Assembly (NCBI GenBank): GCA_044359885.1
Contig: JBIKLI010000055.1
Coordinates: forward strand, 1-16,943
DNA length: 16,943 nucleotides
Direction of reading: 5' to 3'
Origin: CAIOSQ01 sp044359885
GTDB taxonomy: Bacteria > Pseudomonadota > Alphaproteobacteria > CACIAM-22H2
Both the position numbers and the translations under genes were made by a program. How positions within the stretch are numbered: position 1 is the stretch's first letter; each line of letters begins with the position of its first letter. The notes under the pieces were generated by a model, which saw only the letters and a program-made list of their open reading frames with translations, was not told the origin of the DNA and searched no databases. Positions 1 through 7,471 of the stretch are shown in pieces.

Positions 1-342
1 CTCAATGTCGCCAGCGCCCCGGCCGCGGCCCGGATACCGGCGACATGCCTTCGCGATGCCGCCGGAGCGGAGATGCCGGTCGAACCGGTCCTGGACGCCC
101 TTCTCGCTGCCTTCGCCCGGTGCCATGCGCGCTGGTCCGCGCAGGGGTTCGCACCGATCCGTGCCGCATGGCTGGCACGCGCGCATGGCCTCGGCGCCGA
201 GATCGAAGCCCGACTGCCGCGGCACAGCATCGCTGGACTCTTCGCCGGCATCGACGACGACGGGGCGCTGCTGCTCGCGCAGGGCGATTCCACGCTGCGC
301 ATCCACGCCGGCGACGTGTTCTTCCCCGGCGACGCGTGCTAG
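1..342 (+). CDS. birA: Biotin--[acetyl-CoA-carboxylase] ligase, C-terminal part (5' end outside window)
   Basis: The reading frame is open from the first base and ends at TAG 340-342, so only the last 113 residues are present. The product would attach biotin to the carrier protein of acetyl-CoA carboxylase in the cytoplasm. The visible part starts with LNVASAP, which matches the conserved G-x-N-V segment near the end of the BirA catalytic domain. It continues with an F-x-x-I-R-x-x-W-L helix and ends in the small SH3-like C-terminal domain (GLFAGIDDDGALLL, then AGDVFF). I see no N-terminal DNA-binding domain because that part is missing from the window. Its place directly before coaX and rnj is the usual order in Alphaproteobacteria, where nuo genes often lie upstream. 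An internal ATG at 73 gives a shorter frame but would cut the catalytic domain, so it is not the start. Family assignment is confident; activity cannot be judged from this fragment. Confidence 0.88.
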   Translation, partial: LNVASAPAAARIPATCLRDAAGAEMPVEPVLDALLAAFARCHARWSAQGFAPIRAAWLARAHGLGAEIEARLPRHSIAGLFAGIDDDGALLLAQGDSTLRIHAGDVFFPGDAC

Positions 343-351
343 GTATCGGGA

Positions 352-1122
352 ATGCTGCTCGTCATCAATGCCAACAACACGACCACGGTGTTCGGCGTGT
401 TCGACGGCCATGCCAAGCGCGGCGCGTGGCGGATCGCGACCAACGCGAACCGGACCGCCGACGAATACGCCTTCTGGCTTTCGGGCCTGATGGGGCTGGC
501 CGGGATCGGGCGCGGCGACATCGACGGGGTCATCCTGTCGAACGTCGTGCCGCAGACCAGCTTCCAGATGAAGACCCTGTGCCGGACCTATTTCGGCGGC
601 GATCCGCTGGTCGTCGGCGAACCTGATTGCGATCCAGGCATCGGCATCCTGATCGACCGGCCCGAGGAGGCCGGTGCCGACCGGATCGCAAACGCGGTCG
701 GGGCCAAGAACCGCTATGCGACGCCTGCGGTGGTGATCGATCTGGGGACCGCAACCACCTTCGATGTCGTCGACGCGGCCGGGAACTATTGCGGCGGCGT
801 CATATCGCCGGGGATCGGGCTTAGTTTCGAGGCGCTCTACACGCGCGCCGCGAAGCTGCCGCGGGTCGAGATCCGCCGGCCGCGCCGGGCCGTGGGGCGG
901 ACCACCGTCGAGGCGATGCAGTCCGGGATCTACTGGGGCTATGTCGGGCTGATCGAGGGCACGCTGCGGCGCATCGAGGCGGAGACCGGACAGACCTATA
1001 CGGTCATCGGAACGGGTGGCCTAGTGCCGCTGATCGCCGACGGTACGTCGGCCATCCATCATGTCGACCAGGATCTGACCCTGCTGGGTCTGGTCGACAT
1101 CTATCGCCGCAATCGCGGCTGA
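352..1122 (+). CDS. coaX: Type III pantothenate kinase (CoaX)
   Basis: This 256-residue protein matches type III pantothenate kinase in length and motifs. The enzyme phosphorylates pantothenate, the first step of coenzyme A synthesis, in the cytoplasm. Visible family motifs are GADRIANAVGA (residues 108-118, with Asp110 the expected catalytic base), VIDLGTATTFDVVD (128-141), GGVISPGI (148-155), a G-R-T-T...M-Q-S-G segment (182-192) and IGTGG (219-223). The N-terminal phosphate motif, normally D-x-G-N-T, reads N-A-N-N-T here (residues 6-10), so the expected metal- and phosphate-binding Asp is Asn. The start ATG lies 9 bases after the birA stop, with a weak AGG at 341-343. The gene is followed after 26 bases by rnj, so it probably shares the birA transcript. 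A divergent paralogue with another role is possible but less likely, as the other motifs are intact. Confidence 0.93.
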   Translation: MLLVINANNTTTVFGVFDGHAKRGAWRIATNANRTADEYAFWLSGLMGLAGIGRGDIDGVILSNVVPQTSFQMKTLCRTYFGGDPLVVGEPDCDPGIGILIDRPEEAGADRIANAVGAKNRYATPAVVIDLGTATTFDVVDAAGNYCGGVISPGIGLSFEALYTRAAKLPRVEIRRPRRAVGRTTVEAMQSGIYWGYVGLIEGTLRRIEAETGQTYTVIGTGGLVPLIADGTSAIHHVDQDLTLLGLVDIYRRNRG

Positions 1123-1148
1123 CGCGCCGCGCGGCCAAGACGCCCACC

Positions 1149-2837
1149 GTGACCGACTGGTTCGCCCGCTTCGCCGATCCGCGCTCCGAGGAGATCTTCT
1201 TCCTGCCGCTCGGGGGTTCGGGCGAGATCGGCATGAACCTCAACCTCTACGGCCATCGCGGGCGGTGGCTGATGGTCGATTGCGGCGTCACCTTCGGCGG
1301 CGAAAGCATGTCCGGCGTCGACGTGATCGTGCCCGATCCGGCCTATGCCGAGGCGCAGCGCGGCCGGCTCGACGGTCTGGTCCTGACACATGCCCACGAG
1401 GATCATCTGGGCGCGGTGCAGTATCTCTGGCGCCGTCTGCGCTGCCCGATCTGGGCGACGCCCTTTGCGGCTTCGGTCCTGCGCCGCAAGCTGGCCGAAT
1501 CCGGCTTCCGGGAGGATGTCGGGCTGACCGTGGTGCCGCTCGATGCGCGCGTGGCCATCGGCCCGTTCCAGATCGAATTCGTGCATCTGACCCATTCGAT
1601 TCCGGAGCCGATGGCGCTCGCCATCCGGACCGCGGCCGGGACCGTGTTCCATACCGGCGACTGGAAAATCGACCCCACCCCCCTGGTCGGCGGCGACATC
1701 GAGATCGCCCGGGTCGAGCAGCTCGGCCGCGACGGCGTGCTCGCGCTGGTCGGTGACTCGACCAACGCGATGCGCGACGGCGAGGCGGGCTCCGAGGCGG
1801 ATGTCCGCGCCGCGCTGACCCGTCTCTTCGCCGGCCGCCGCGGCCGGATCGCGGTCGCCTGCTTCGCGTCCAACATCGCGCGGCTCGACAGCATCGCCGC
1901 GGCCGCGCGCGCCAACGGCCGCGACGTGGCGCTGGTCGGGCGCTCGCTCTGGCGCATGCACGACGCGGCGCGGGAGAACGGCTACATGGACGCGGCCGTC
2001 GGCTTCCTGCGCGAGGACGAGGCCGGATATGTGCCGGCCGACCGCATCGTCCTGATCTGCACCGGCAGCCAGGGCGAGGCGCGCGCGGCGCTGGCGCGGA
2101 TCGCGTCCGACGAGCATCCGCATGTGGTCCTGGAGCGCGGCGACACCTGCGTCTTCTCTTCGCGCACCATCCCCGGCAACGAGCGAACCGTCCTGCGGCT
2201 CAAGAACCAACTGGTCGGGCTCGGCGTCGAGGTCGTCGACGACGAGACGGCGCCGCCGGATCTGGGGGGACCGATCCATGTCTCGGGGCATCCCTGCCGC
2301 GGCGAGCTGGCCCGGATGTATCAATGGGTCCGCCCGCAGATCGCGGTGCCCGTCCATGGCGAGGCCCAGCACATGGCGGCGCATGCGGCGCTCGCCACCG
2401 CCTGCCAGGTACGACAGACGATCGTTCCCGCGAATGGTCAGGTGATCGCGCTGTCGCGCGACGGTCCCGCCCATGTCGGCGACGTCGAGGCCGGCCGTCT
2501 GGCCGTCGAAGGCGACCGCCTGGTGCCGATCGACGGCGAGGTCATCCGGGCGCGGGCGCGGATGAACTGGCACGGCGCCGTTCTCGCGACCGTGGTCATC
2601 GACCGCAAGGGCAGGGCGGTCGGCGCGCCGCGGCTCTCCGCACCCGGCCTGTCCGGCGAGGAGGAGGCGGACATACGCGCCGAACTCGAGGACGCCGCGG
2701 CCGACGCGCTGCGCCGTCAGGCGCGCGGGGCCGACGACGCCCAGATCGAGGAGGAGGTCCGGCGCGCCATCCGGCGCCGGGCCAAGGAGCGGCTCGGCAA
2801 GCGTCCCGAGGTACGGGTACATCTCGTCCGGCTGTGA
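1149..2837 (+). CDS. rnj: Ribonuclease J (metallo-beta-lactamase/beta-CASP nuclease)
   Basis: The 562-residue product is an RNase J, a zinc-dependent 5'-3' exonuclease and endonuclease acting in mRNA decay and rRNA maturation. The metallo-beta-lactamase core shows LPLGGSGEIGMNL (19-31), the metal motif HAHEDH (81-86), His149 in LTHS and Asp171 in HTGD. The beta-CASP part shows GDSTNA (202-207), FASN and ICTGSQGE. It is followed by SSRTIPGNE, then HVSGH and a VPVHGE segment carrying the last expected metal ligand. The C-terminal third (about 440-562) fits the RNase J dimerisation and C-terminal domains and is rich in Arg and Glu. The GTG start at 1149 has no clear ribosome binding site; I keep it because the conserved core begins 15 residues later and the next Met lies inside the core. 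Translational coupling to coaX, 26 bases upstream, could explain the weak start. Confidence 0.95.
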   Translation: MTDWFARFADPRSEEIFFLPLGGSGEIGMNLNLYGHRGRWLMVDCGVTFGGESMSGVDVIVPDPAYAEAQRGRLDGLVLTHAHEDHLGAVQYLWRRLRCPIWATPFAASVLRRKLAESGFREDVGLTVVPLDARVAIGPFQIEFVHLTHSIPEPMALAIRTAAGTVFHTGDWKIDPTPLVGGDIEIARVEQLGRDGVLALVGDSTNAMRDGEAGSEADVRAALTRLFAGRRGRIAVACFASNIARLDSIAAAARANGRDVALVGRSLWRMHDAARENGYMDAAVGFLREDEAGYVPADRIVLICTGSQGEARAALARIASDEHPHVVLERGDTCVFSSRTIPGNERTVLRLKNQLVGLGVEVVDDETAPPDLGGPIHVSGHPCRGELARMYQWVRPQIAVPVHGEAQHMAAHAALATACQVRQTIVPANGQVIALSRDGPAHVGDVEAGRLAVEGDRLVPIDGEVIRARARMNWHGAVLATVVIDRKGRAVGAPRLSAPGLSGEEEADIRAELEDAAADALRRQARGADDAQIEEEVRRAIRRRAKERLGKRPEVRVHLVRL

Positions 2838-2885
2838 CCGGGACCCTATCTAGAAGGGGCGTGACGTCGCCAGCCGGAGGTCTCG

Positions 2886-3290
2886 ATGCTCGGTCGCCTC
2901 AATCATGTCGCCATCGTCGTGCCGGATCTGGCCGCCGCCGCGCGCGTCTACCGCGACACGCTGGGGGCGCGCGTGTCGCCGCCGGTCGACCTGCCGGCCC
3001 ATGGCGTCACCACCGTGTTCGTCGAGCTGGACAACGCGAAGATCGAATTGCTGCATCCGCTGGGTGCTACCTCGCCGATCGCCAAGTTTCTCGCCGACCA
3101 TCCGGCCGGCGGCATGCACCATGTCTGCTACGAGGTCCCGGATATCCTGGCGGCCCGGGACCATCTCCGGGCCCAGGGCGCGCGGGTTCTGGGCGACGGC
3201 GAGCCGCGGATCGGCGCCCATGACAAGCCGGTGCTGTTCCTGCACCCGAAGGATTTCTGCGGCACGCTGGTGGAACTGGAGCAGTCATGA
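2886..3290 (+). CDS. mce: Methylmalonyl-CoA epimerase
   Basis: The 134-residue protein is a glyoxalase/VOC-fold enzyme of the methylmalonyl-CoA epimerase family. It interconverts the R and S forms of methylmalonyl-CoA in the propionyl-CoA to succinyl-CoA route. The two beta-alpha-beta-beta-beta halves are visible: LNHVAIVVPDL (5-15) with IELLHPLG (53-60), and GGMHHVCYEV (75-84) with GTLVELEQ (126-133). Probable metal ligands are His7, Glu54, His78 or His79, and Glu130. The length is normal for the family. The start ATG has GGAGG at 2876-2880, five bases upstream. The gene lies 48 bases after rnj and its stop overlaps the next start as ATGA at 3287-3290. It is a usual member of this gene cluster in Alphaproteobacteria. 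Confidence 0.93.
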   Translation: MLGRLNHVAIVVPDLAAAARVYRDTLGARVSPPVDLPAHGVTTVFVELDNAKIELLHPLGATSPIAKFLADHPAGGMHHVCYEVPDILAARDHLRAQGARVLGDGEPRIGAHDKPVLFLHPKDFCGTLVELEQS

Positions 3291-3544
3291 GCCCGGCGAT
3301 GGGGTGGGCGACCGGAATCGCCATCTACGTCACGATCTGGTGGGTGGTGATCTTCGCGGTCCTGCCCTGGGGCGCGCAACCGCCCGACAAGGTGGAGCGC
3401 GGCCATGCACCCAGCGCCCCGGCGACGCCGCGGCTTCGCGCGAAGGCATTGGTGACGACGCTGATCAGCACAGGGATCTGGCTGGCGATCGAACTGATCG
3501 TCCGAGCGGATCTGATCAGTTTCAGGGAGATGGCTGCGCGCTAG
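3287..3544 (+). CDS. DUF1467 family small inner-membrane protein
   Basis: This 85-residue protein matches the DUF1467 family, small alphaproteobacterial membrane proteins commonly found next to mce and proS. Two hydrophobic segments are visible: about residues 8-27 (ending ...VIFAVLPWGAQ) and about 56-72 (...LISTGIWLAIELIV). A charged, proline- and alanine-rich stretch of about 30 residues joins them. The PWGAQPP motif after the first segment is typical of the family. The start ATG overlaps the mce stop (ATGA), so translation is probably coupled. Function is unknown; I would not infer more than an integral membrane location. It is the last gene of the block, since two hairpins follow its stop directly. 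Confidence 0.85.
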   Translation: MSPAMGWATGIAIYVTIWWVVIFAVLPWGAQPPDKVERGHAPSAPATPRLRAKALVTTLISTGIWLAIELIVRADLISFREMAAR

Positions 3545-3548
3545 GGCG

Positions 3549-3566
3549 GGGCGCCGAATGGCGCCC
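3549..3566 (+). terminator. Short hairpin just after the DUF1467 gene, probable part of a terminator
   Basis: The arms GGGCGCC (3549-3555) and GGCGCCC (3560-3566) pair perfectly over 7 bp around a GAAT loop, five bases after the stop codon. No T-run follows. I read it with the larger hairpin at 3577-3604 as the end of the birA-to-DUF1467 transcript (inference). Confidence 0.5.
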
Positions 3567-3576
3567 TGAAATCAGA

Positions 3577-3604
3577 AGCCCGGCATTCGTTGGAATGCCG
3601 GGCT
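3577..3604 (+). terminator. Strong 12-bp hairpin, probable transcription terminator
   Basis: AGCCCGGCATTC (3577-3588) and GAATGCCGGGCT (3593-3604) are perfect reverse complements around the tetraloop GTTG. The stem is much stronger than expected by chance and sits between the DUF1467 stop and the importer operon. There is no U-tract on the + strand, so it could be an RNA-stabilising or attenuating structure rather than an intrinsic terminator. In GC-rich genomes terminators without a U-run are common. Confidence 0.6.
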
Positions 3605-3839
3605 CCCGCGAGCGTGTCGCTTCCCTAGACTTGGGTCTGCGTTTTTGCCTATCCGGCGCGCAGTTGAGGCTGGGAGGATAGGCAGCCTGCCTCGCTCGTG
3701 TCCAGAGCGATTCGTCCCGCCCCGGGCTCCCCCGGACCTGCGGGATCCGCGGCCGGGTTCCCCTGGGCTGGCCGATCCTCGTTGCCCGCACTGGTCAAGT
3801 GGCGCGCGAGCGGCTATTGAAACGACGGGGATGCATGAC

Positions 3840-5402
3840 ATGGCCGGAAACCGGCGGCAGCCCGCGCCGGACGCCGTGCCGGTCGTGGAGGCCAGCGGCC
3901 TGACCAAGCGCTTCGGCGCGCTGGTCGCCAACGACGCGGTCGATCTTCGCATCGCGCCGGGGGAGATCCACGCGCTGCTCGGCGAGAACGGTGCCGGCAA
4001 GTCGACGCTGGTCAAGATGCTCTACGGCCTCCTGCGGCCCGATTCCGGAACCATCGCCTGGTCCGGGCGTCCGGTCGCGATCGGTGGGCCGTCGGCGGCG
4101 CGGTCGCTGGGCATCGGCATGGTCTTCCAGCACTTCTCGCTCTTCGAGAACCTGACCGTCGCCGAGAACGTCGCGCTCGCCCTGGACGGTCGCGAGAGCC
4201 GCGCGGCGCTGACCGCGCGCCTGTCCCGGCTCTCCGCCGATTACGGTCTGCCCCTGGAACCCGGCCGCGCGGTGCATACGCTGTCGGTGGGGGAGCGACA
4301 GCGGATCGAGATCGTACGCTGCCTGATGCAGGATCCGCGGCTGCTGATCCTCGACGAGCCCACGGCCGTCCTGACGCCCCAGGAGGCGGAACAGCTTTTC
4401 CTCACCTTGTCCCGGCTGGCGGCGGAAGGCCGGGCCATCCTCTACATCACCCACCGCCTGGAGGAGGTGCGCCGCTTCTGCCACCGGGCGACGATCCTGC
4501 GTCATGGGCGCGTGGCGGGCGCCTGCGATCCCCGCCGGGAGACCGCGACGACGCTGGCGCGGATGATGATCGGCGGCGATCCGAACGGGCTGCGGGCCCA
4601 TGCGGGCGCCACCGGTCCGGCTGCGCCGGTGCGGCTGGCGTTGCGCGGCCTGTCCTGCACGGTCGAGGCGCAGCATGGGGTGGCGCTGCACGACGTGTCT
4701 CTGGCGGTGCGGGGCGGCGAGATCGTCGCGATCGCCGGCGTGGCCGGCAACGGTCAGTCGGAGCTGTTCGCGATGGTCTCCGGCGAGCGGCTGGCCGCGC
4801 GCGCCGAGGCGGTGGAGATCGACGGGGTCGCCGCGGGCCGCGCGGGGATCGCCGAGCGACGGCGCCTGGGGGCCGCTTTCGTGCCCGAGGAGCGGCTCGG
4901 CCACGCGGCGGTACCGCGGCTTGCCTTGTCGGAGAACGTGCTGCTGACCGGGCACGGGGAGCCGCGCCTCGCGACGCGCTGGCGGATCGATCGCGCGGCA
5001 TGCCTCGCCGCCGTCGACGCCGTGACCGCGCGGTTCGACGTGCGCAAGGCACGGCGCGACCCGGAGGCCGGATCGCTGTCGGGCGGCAATCTTCAGAAAT
5101 TCGTCGTCGGGCGAGAGATCCTGCGCGCGCCGGGCGTCCTGGTCGTCGGCCAGCCGACCTGGGGCGTCGATCCGGGCGCCGCGGCGATCATCCGCCAGGC
5201 GCTGATCGATCTGGCCCGTCGCGGCAGCGCGGTGCTGGTGATCAGCCAGGACCTCGACGAGATCTTCGCGATCGCCGATCGCGTCGCCGTCATCCATGAC
5301 GGCCGTCTGTCCGACTGCCATCCGGCCGACGCGATGACGGCCGAGAGGCTGGGCCTGCTGATGGGCGGCATGGCCCCGGCGGCCGCGGCGCGGGCGGGCT
5401 GA
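3840..5402 (+). CDS. ABC transporter ATPase of a BMP/nucleoside-type importer (duplicated ATPase domains)
   Basis: This cytoplasmic ATPase (520 residues from this start) carries two fused nucleotide-binding domains, as in the RbsA/NupA group that drives import of sugars or nucleosides. The first domain is intact: Walker A GENGAGKST (48-56), Q-loop Gln97, signature LSVGERQ (148-154), Walker B LLILDEP (168-174) and switch His205. The second is degenerate in the way usual for the group: GVAGNGQSE (300-308) lacks the Walker A lysine, the signature LSGGNLQ (413-419) is kept, and QPTWGVD (438-444) replaces the Walker B acidic pair. I chose ATG 3840 because GGGG at 3827-3830 lies nine bases upstream. 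ATG 3831, in the same frame, is also possible; an upstream extension to 3645 is unlikely. The next gene begins one base after the stop. The substrate is inferred from the BMP-type partner at 7472-8554. Confidence 0.9.
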   Translation: MAGNRRQPAPDAVPVVEASGLTKRFGALVANDAVDLRIAPGEIHALLGENGAGKSTLVKMLYGLLRPDSGTIAWSGRPVAIGGPSAARSLGIGMVFQHFSLFENLTVAENVALALDGRESRAALTARLSRLSADYGLPLEPGRAVHTLSVGERQRIEIVRCLMQDPRLLILDEPTAVLTPQEAEQLFLTLSRLAAEGRAILYITHRLEEVRRFCHRATILRHGRVAGACDPRRETATTLARMMIGGDPNGLRAHAGATGPAAPVRLALRGLSCTVEAQHGVALHDVSLAVRGGEIVAIAGVAGNGQSELFAMVSGERLAARAEAVEIDGVAAGRAGIAERRRLGAAFVPEERLGHAAVPRLALSENVLLTGHGEPRLATRWRIDRAACLAAVDAVTARFDVRKARRDPEAGSLSGGNLQKFVVGREILRAPGVLVVGQPTWGVDPGAAAIIRQALIDLARRGSAVLVISQDLDEIFAIADRVAVIHDGRLSDCHPADAMTAERLGLLMGGMAPAAAARAG

Positions 5403-5403
5403 G

Positions 5404-6486
5404 ATGGCGGTCCTCGCGATCGAACGCCGGGCCGAGCCGTCGCTGGCCATGGCGCTGCTGTCGCCGCTGCTGGCCGTGACGCTGACCCTGCTGACCAGCG
5501 CCGCGCTCTTCGCGTCGCTCGGCAAGGCGCCGCTGGCCGCCATGCACGCCTATTTCGTCGCGCCGCTCACCGACCCGTGGTCCCTCGGCGAACTCGTGGT
5601 CAAGGCGACGCCGCTGGTCATGATCGGCGTCGGCCTGTGCTTCTGCTACCTGTCGAACAACTGGAACATCGGCGCCGAGGGCCAGTACGTGATGGGCGGC
5701 ATCTTCGGCGGCGGGACGGCGCTGTTCTTCCACCAGACCGGCTCGATGCTGGGGCTGCCGGCGGTGGTCGCGATGGGGGCGCTGGGCGGGATGGCGCTGG
5801 CGATGGTGCCGGCGCTGCTCAAGGTACGGATGGGGACCAACGAGATCCTGACCAGCCTGATGCTGGTCTACATCGCCGAACTGCTCCTGGACTATCTGGT
5901 CCGCGGCCCGTGGCGCGATCCCCGGGCGCTGAACTTCCCCCAGAGCGTCACCTTCGACATCGGCGTCCCGATCCTGTTCGAAGGCAGCCGGATCCACGCG
6001 GGCGCCGTCCTGGCGGTGCTCTTCGCGCTGGCGGGGGCCCATGTCCTGCGCCGCACGATGGCGGGTTTCGAGATCCGGGTGCTGGGCCAGTCGCCGCGCG
6101 CGGCCGCGTTCGCGGGGTTTTCTCCGGCGCGGACCACGCTGCTCGTCTTCGCGCTGTCGGGCGCGCTGGCGGGCCTGGCCGGCGCGCTGGAAGTGGTCGG
6201 CACGATGAACCAGCTGCGCCCGACGATCTCGCCCGGATACGGGTTCGCGGCGATCATCGTCGCGTTCCTGGGGCGGCTGAACCCGCTGGGCGCGCTGTTC
6301 GCCGGGACGCTGCTGGCGCTGTCCTATCTGGGCGGCGAGAACGCCCAGATCATGATGAAGATCCCGCTGAACGCGACGCGGGTGCTGCAGGGGCTGCTGC
6401 TGTTCTTCGTGCTCGCCTGCGACCTGCTGATCCTCTACCGGGTCCGGCTGACCTGGGGCGCCGGCGGCGACCGCGGACGCGGGTGA
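5404..6486 (+). CDS. ABC transporter permease, BMP/nucleoside-type importer (subunit 1)
   Basis: This is a 360-residue inner-membrane permease of the BPD_transp_2 (branched-chain amino acid/ribose/nucleoside) superfamily, with about 8-10 hydrophobic segments. It resembles the larger permease of BMP-type nucleoside importers (NupP/YufP group). Diagnostic segments are the N-W-N-I-G-A-E-G-Q motif after the second or third segment and the following G-T-N-E-I-L-T-S-L-M-L-V-Y-I stretch, which contacts the ATPase in relatives. Near the C-terminus is GYGFAAIIVAFLGRLNPLGAL, a form typical of this superfamily. The gene begins one base after the ATPase stop and is followed after 10 bases by the second permease. 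Together they should form the heterodimeric channel. The substrate cannot be read from the sequence alone. Confidence 0.9.
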   Translation: MAVLAIERRAEPSLAMALLSPLLAVTLTLLTSAALFASLGKAPLAAMHAYFVAPLTDPWSLGELVVKATPLVMIGVGLCFCYLSNNWNIGAEGQYVMGGIFGGGTALFFHQTGSMLGLPAVVAMGALGGMALAMVPALLKVRMGTNEILTSLMLVYIAELLLDYLVRGPWRDPRALNFPQSVTFDIGVPILFEGSRIHAGAVLAVLFALAGAHVLRRTMAGFEIRVLGQSPRAAAFAGFSPARTTLLVFALSGALAGLAGALEVVGTMNQLRPTISPGYGFAAIIVAFLGRLNPLGALFAGTLLALSYLGGENAQIMMKIPLNATRVLQGLLLFFVLACDLLILYRVRLTWGAGGDRGRG

Positions 6487-6496
6487 GGAGAGCGAC

Positions 6497-7432
6497 ATGG
6501 ATCTCGCGACGGCCATCGCCCTCACCATCGTGACCGCCTCGACGCCGCTGCTGCTGGCGGCGCTGGGGGAACTGGTGGCCGAGCGGTCGGGGGTGCTGAA
6601 TCTCGGGGTCGAGGGCATGATGGTGATGGGCGCCGCCTGCGGCTTCGCGGCGGCGTTTTCCAGCGGCTCGCCCACGCTCGGGATCCTCGCCGCGATGGCG
6701 GCGGGCATGGCGATGGCGGCGCTGTTCGCGGCCCTGGTGCTGGGGTTGTTCGCCAACCAGGTCGCCTGCGGGCTGGCGCTGACCATCCTGGGCCTGGGCC
6801 TGTCCGGTCTGATCGGGCAGGGCTATGTCGGCCAGCGGATCGAACCGGTCGGAAAGATCGCGATCCCGCTGCTGGCCGACCTGCCGGTCCTGGGGCCGGT
6901 CCTGTTCCGCCAGGATCCGTTCGTCTACGCCGCGTTCCTGCTCGTCCCGGCGGCGTCCTGGTTCCTGGCGGCGACGCGTCCGGGCCTGCTGCTCCGCGCG
7001 GTCGGCGACAATCATGCCTCGGCCCATGCCCTCGGTCATCCGGTGCGGAGGATCCGCTTCGCGGCGGTGCTGTTCGGCGGCGCCTGCGCCGGGCTCGCGG
7101 GGGGGTATCTCTCGCTGGTCTATACCCCCTTCTGGGTCACGGGGATGTCGGCCGGTCGCGGCTGGATCGCGCTGGCACTGGTGGTCTTCGCCGCCTGGCG
7201 GCCGGGGCGCGTCCTGTTCGGTGCCTATTTCTTCGGCGCGATGTCGATCGGGCAGATGCATCTTCAGGCGATGCGCGCGGCGCTGCCGGATTTCCTCGTC
7301 CTGCCCGGCCAGTTCTGGTCGGCGCTGCCCTATGCAGCCACAATCGTGGTACTGGTATTCATATCGCGCGCGCGGGGCCGGGGGGGCTCCGCGCCGGCGA
7401 TGCTCGGCTCGGCCTTCGCGCCCGACAGGTGA
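6497..7432 (+). CDS. ABC transporter permease, BMP/nucleoside-type importer (subunit 2)
   Basis: This 311-residue inner-membrane protein belongs to the same superfamily as its upstream neighbour but to the shorter subgroup (NupQ/YufQ type). The hallmark is VAERSGVLNLGVEGMMVMGA near the N-terminus, which corresponds to the N-I-G-x-E-G-Q region of the partner. About eight hydrophobic segments follow, and R-A-V-G-D-N-H-A-S-A marks the cytoplasmic loop expected to meet the ATPase. The start has GAGGAGAG at 6483-6490, a good ribosome binding site, six bases before the ATG. The C-terminus is rich in Arg and Gly, as expected for a cytoplasmic tail. With the ATPase, the other permease and the binding protein it makes a complete importer. 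Confidence 0.9.
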   Translation: MDLATAIALTIVTASTPLLLAALGELVAERSGVLNLGVEGMMVMGAACGFAAAFSSGSPTLGILAAMAAGMAMAALFAALVLGLFANQVACGLALTILGLGLSGLIGQGYVGQRIEPVGKIAIPLLADLPVLGPVLFRQDPFVYAAFLLVPAASWFLAATRPGLLLRAVGDNHASAHALGHPVRRIRFAAVLFGGACAGLAGGYLSLVYTPFWVTGMSAGRGWIALALVVFAAWRPGRVLFGAYFFGAMSIGQMHLQAMRAALPDFLVLPGQFWSALPYAATIVVLVFISRARGRGGSAPAMLGSAFAPDR

Positions 7433-7471
7433 CGAAGCCCCGGCAGTTGAAGGAAGACGGAGGACGTGACG

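Larger units (their letters stand above)
3545..3839 (+). other. Gene-free leader upstream of the importer operon, rich in inverted repeats
   Basis: About 295 bases without a supported gene. The first 60 hold the two hairpins described separately. A third structure pairs TGCCTATCC (3646-3654) with GGATAGGCA (3676-3684), 9 bp perfect with a 21-base loop. Further on there are short GC-rich repeats around 3717-3770. The frame of the ATPase stays open upstream to an ATG at 3645, but the added residues look like random GC-rich translation and match nothing in the family. I found no convincing sigma-70 promoter and no riboswitch class I recognise. The promoter of the importer operon must lie here if it is transcribed independently. 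Confidence 0.6.

Noticed and set aside
173..190. TGGCACG inside birA as a second sigma-54 promoter
   Set aside because: The -12 TTGC element is missing at the right spacing, and the site lies inside a coding region.
1101..2822. 573-codon open frame on the minus strand opposite RNase J
   Set aside because: The translation lacks any domain pattern and mirrors codon bias of the rnj reading frame.
2848..2857. CTAGA motif upstream of mce, similar to motifs near 3624 and 9056, as a shared promoter element
   Set aside because: Only the copy near proS has a credible -35 partner at 17 bases. The other two are short matches with no supporting context.
3645..3839. Extension of the importer ATPase by 65 residues to an ATG at 3645
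   Set aside because: The extra residues are Pro/Arg-rich with no family similarity and run through an inverted repeat. A good ribosome binding site precedes ATG 3840.
7466..7471. GTG at 7466 as start of the BMP binding protein
   Set aside because: It is only two bases from the GGAGG site, while ATG 7472 is at eight bases and begins a normal signal peptide.
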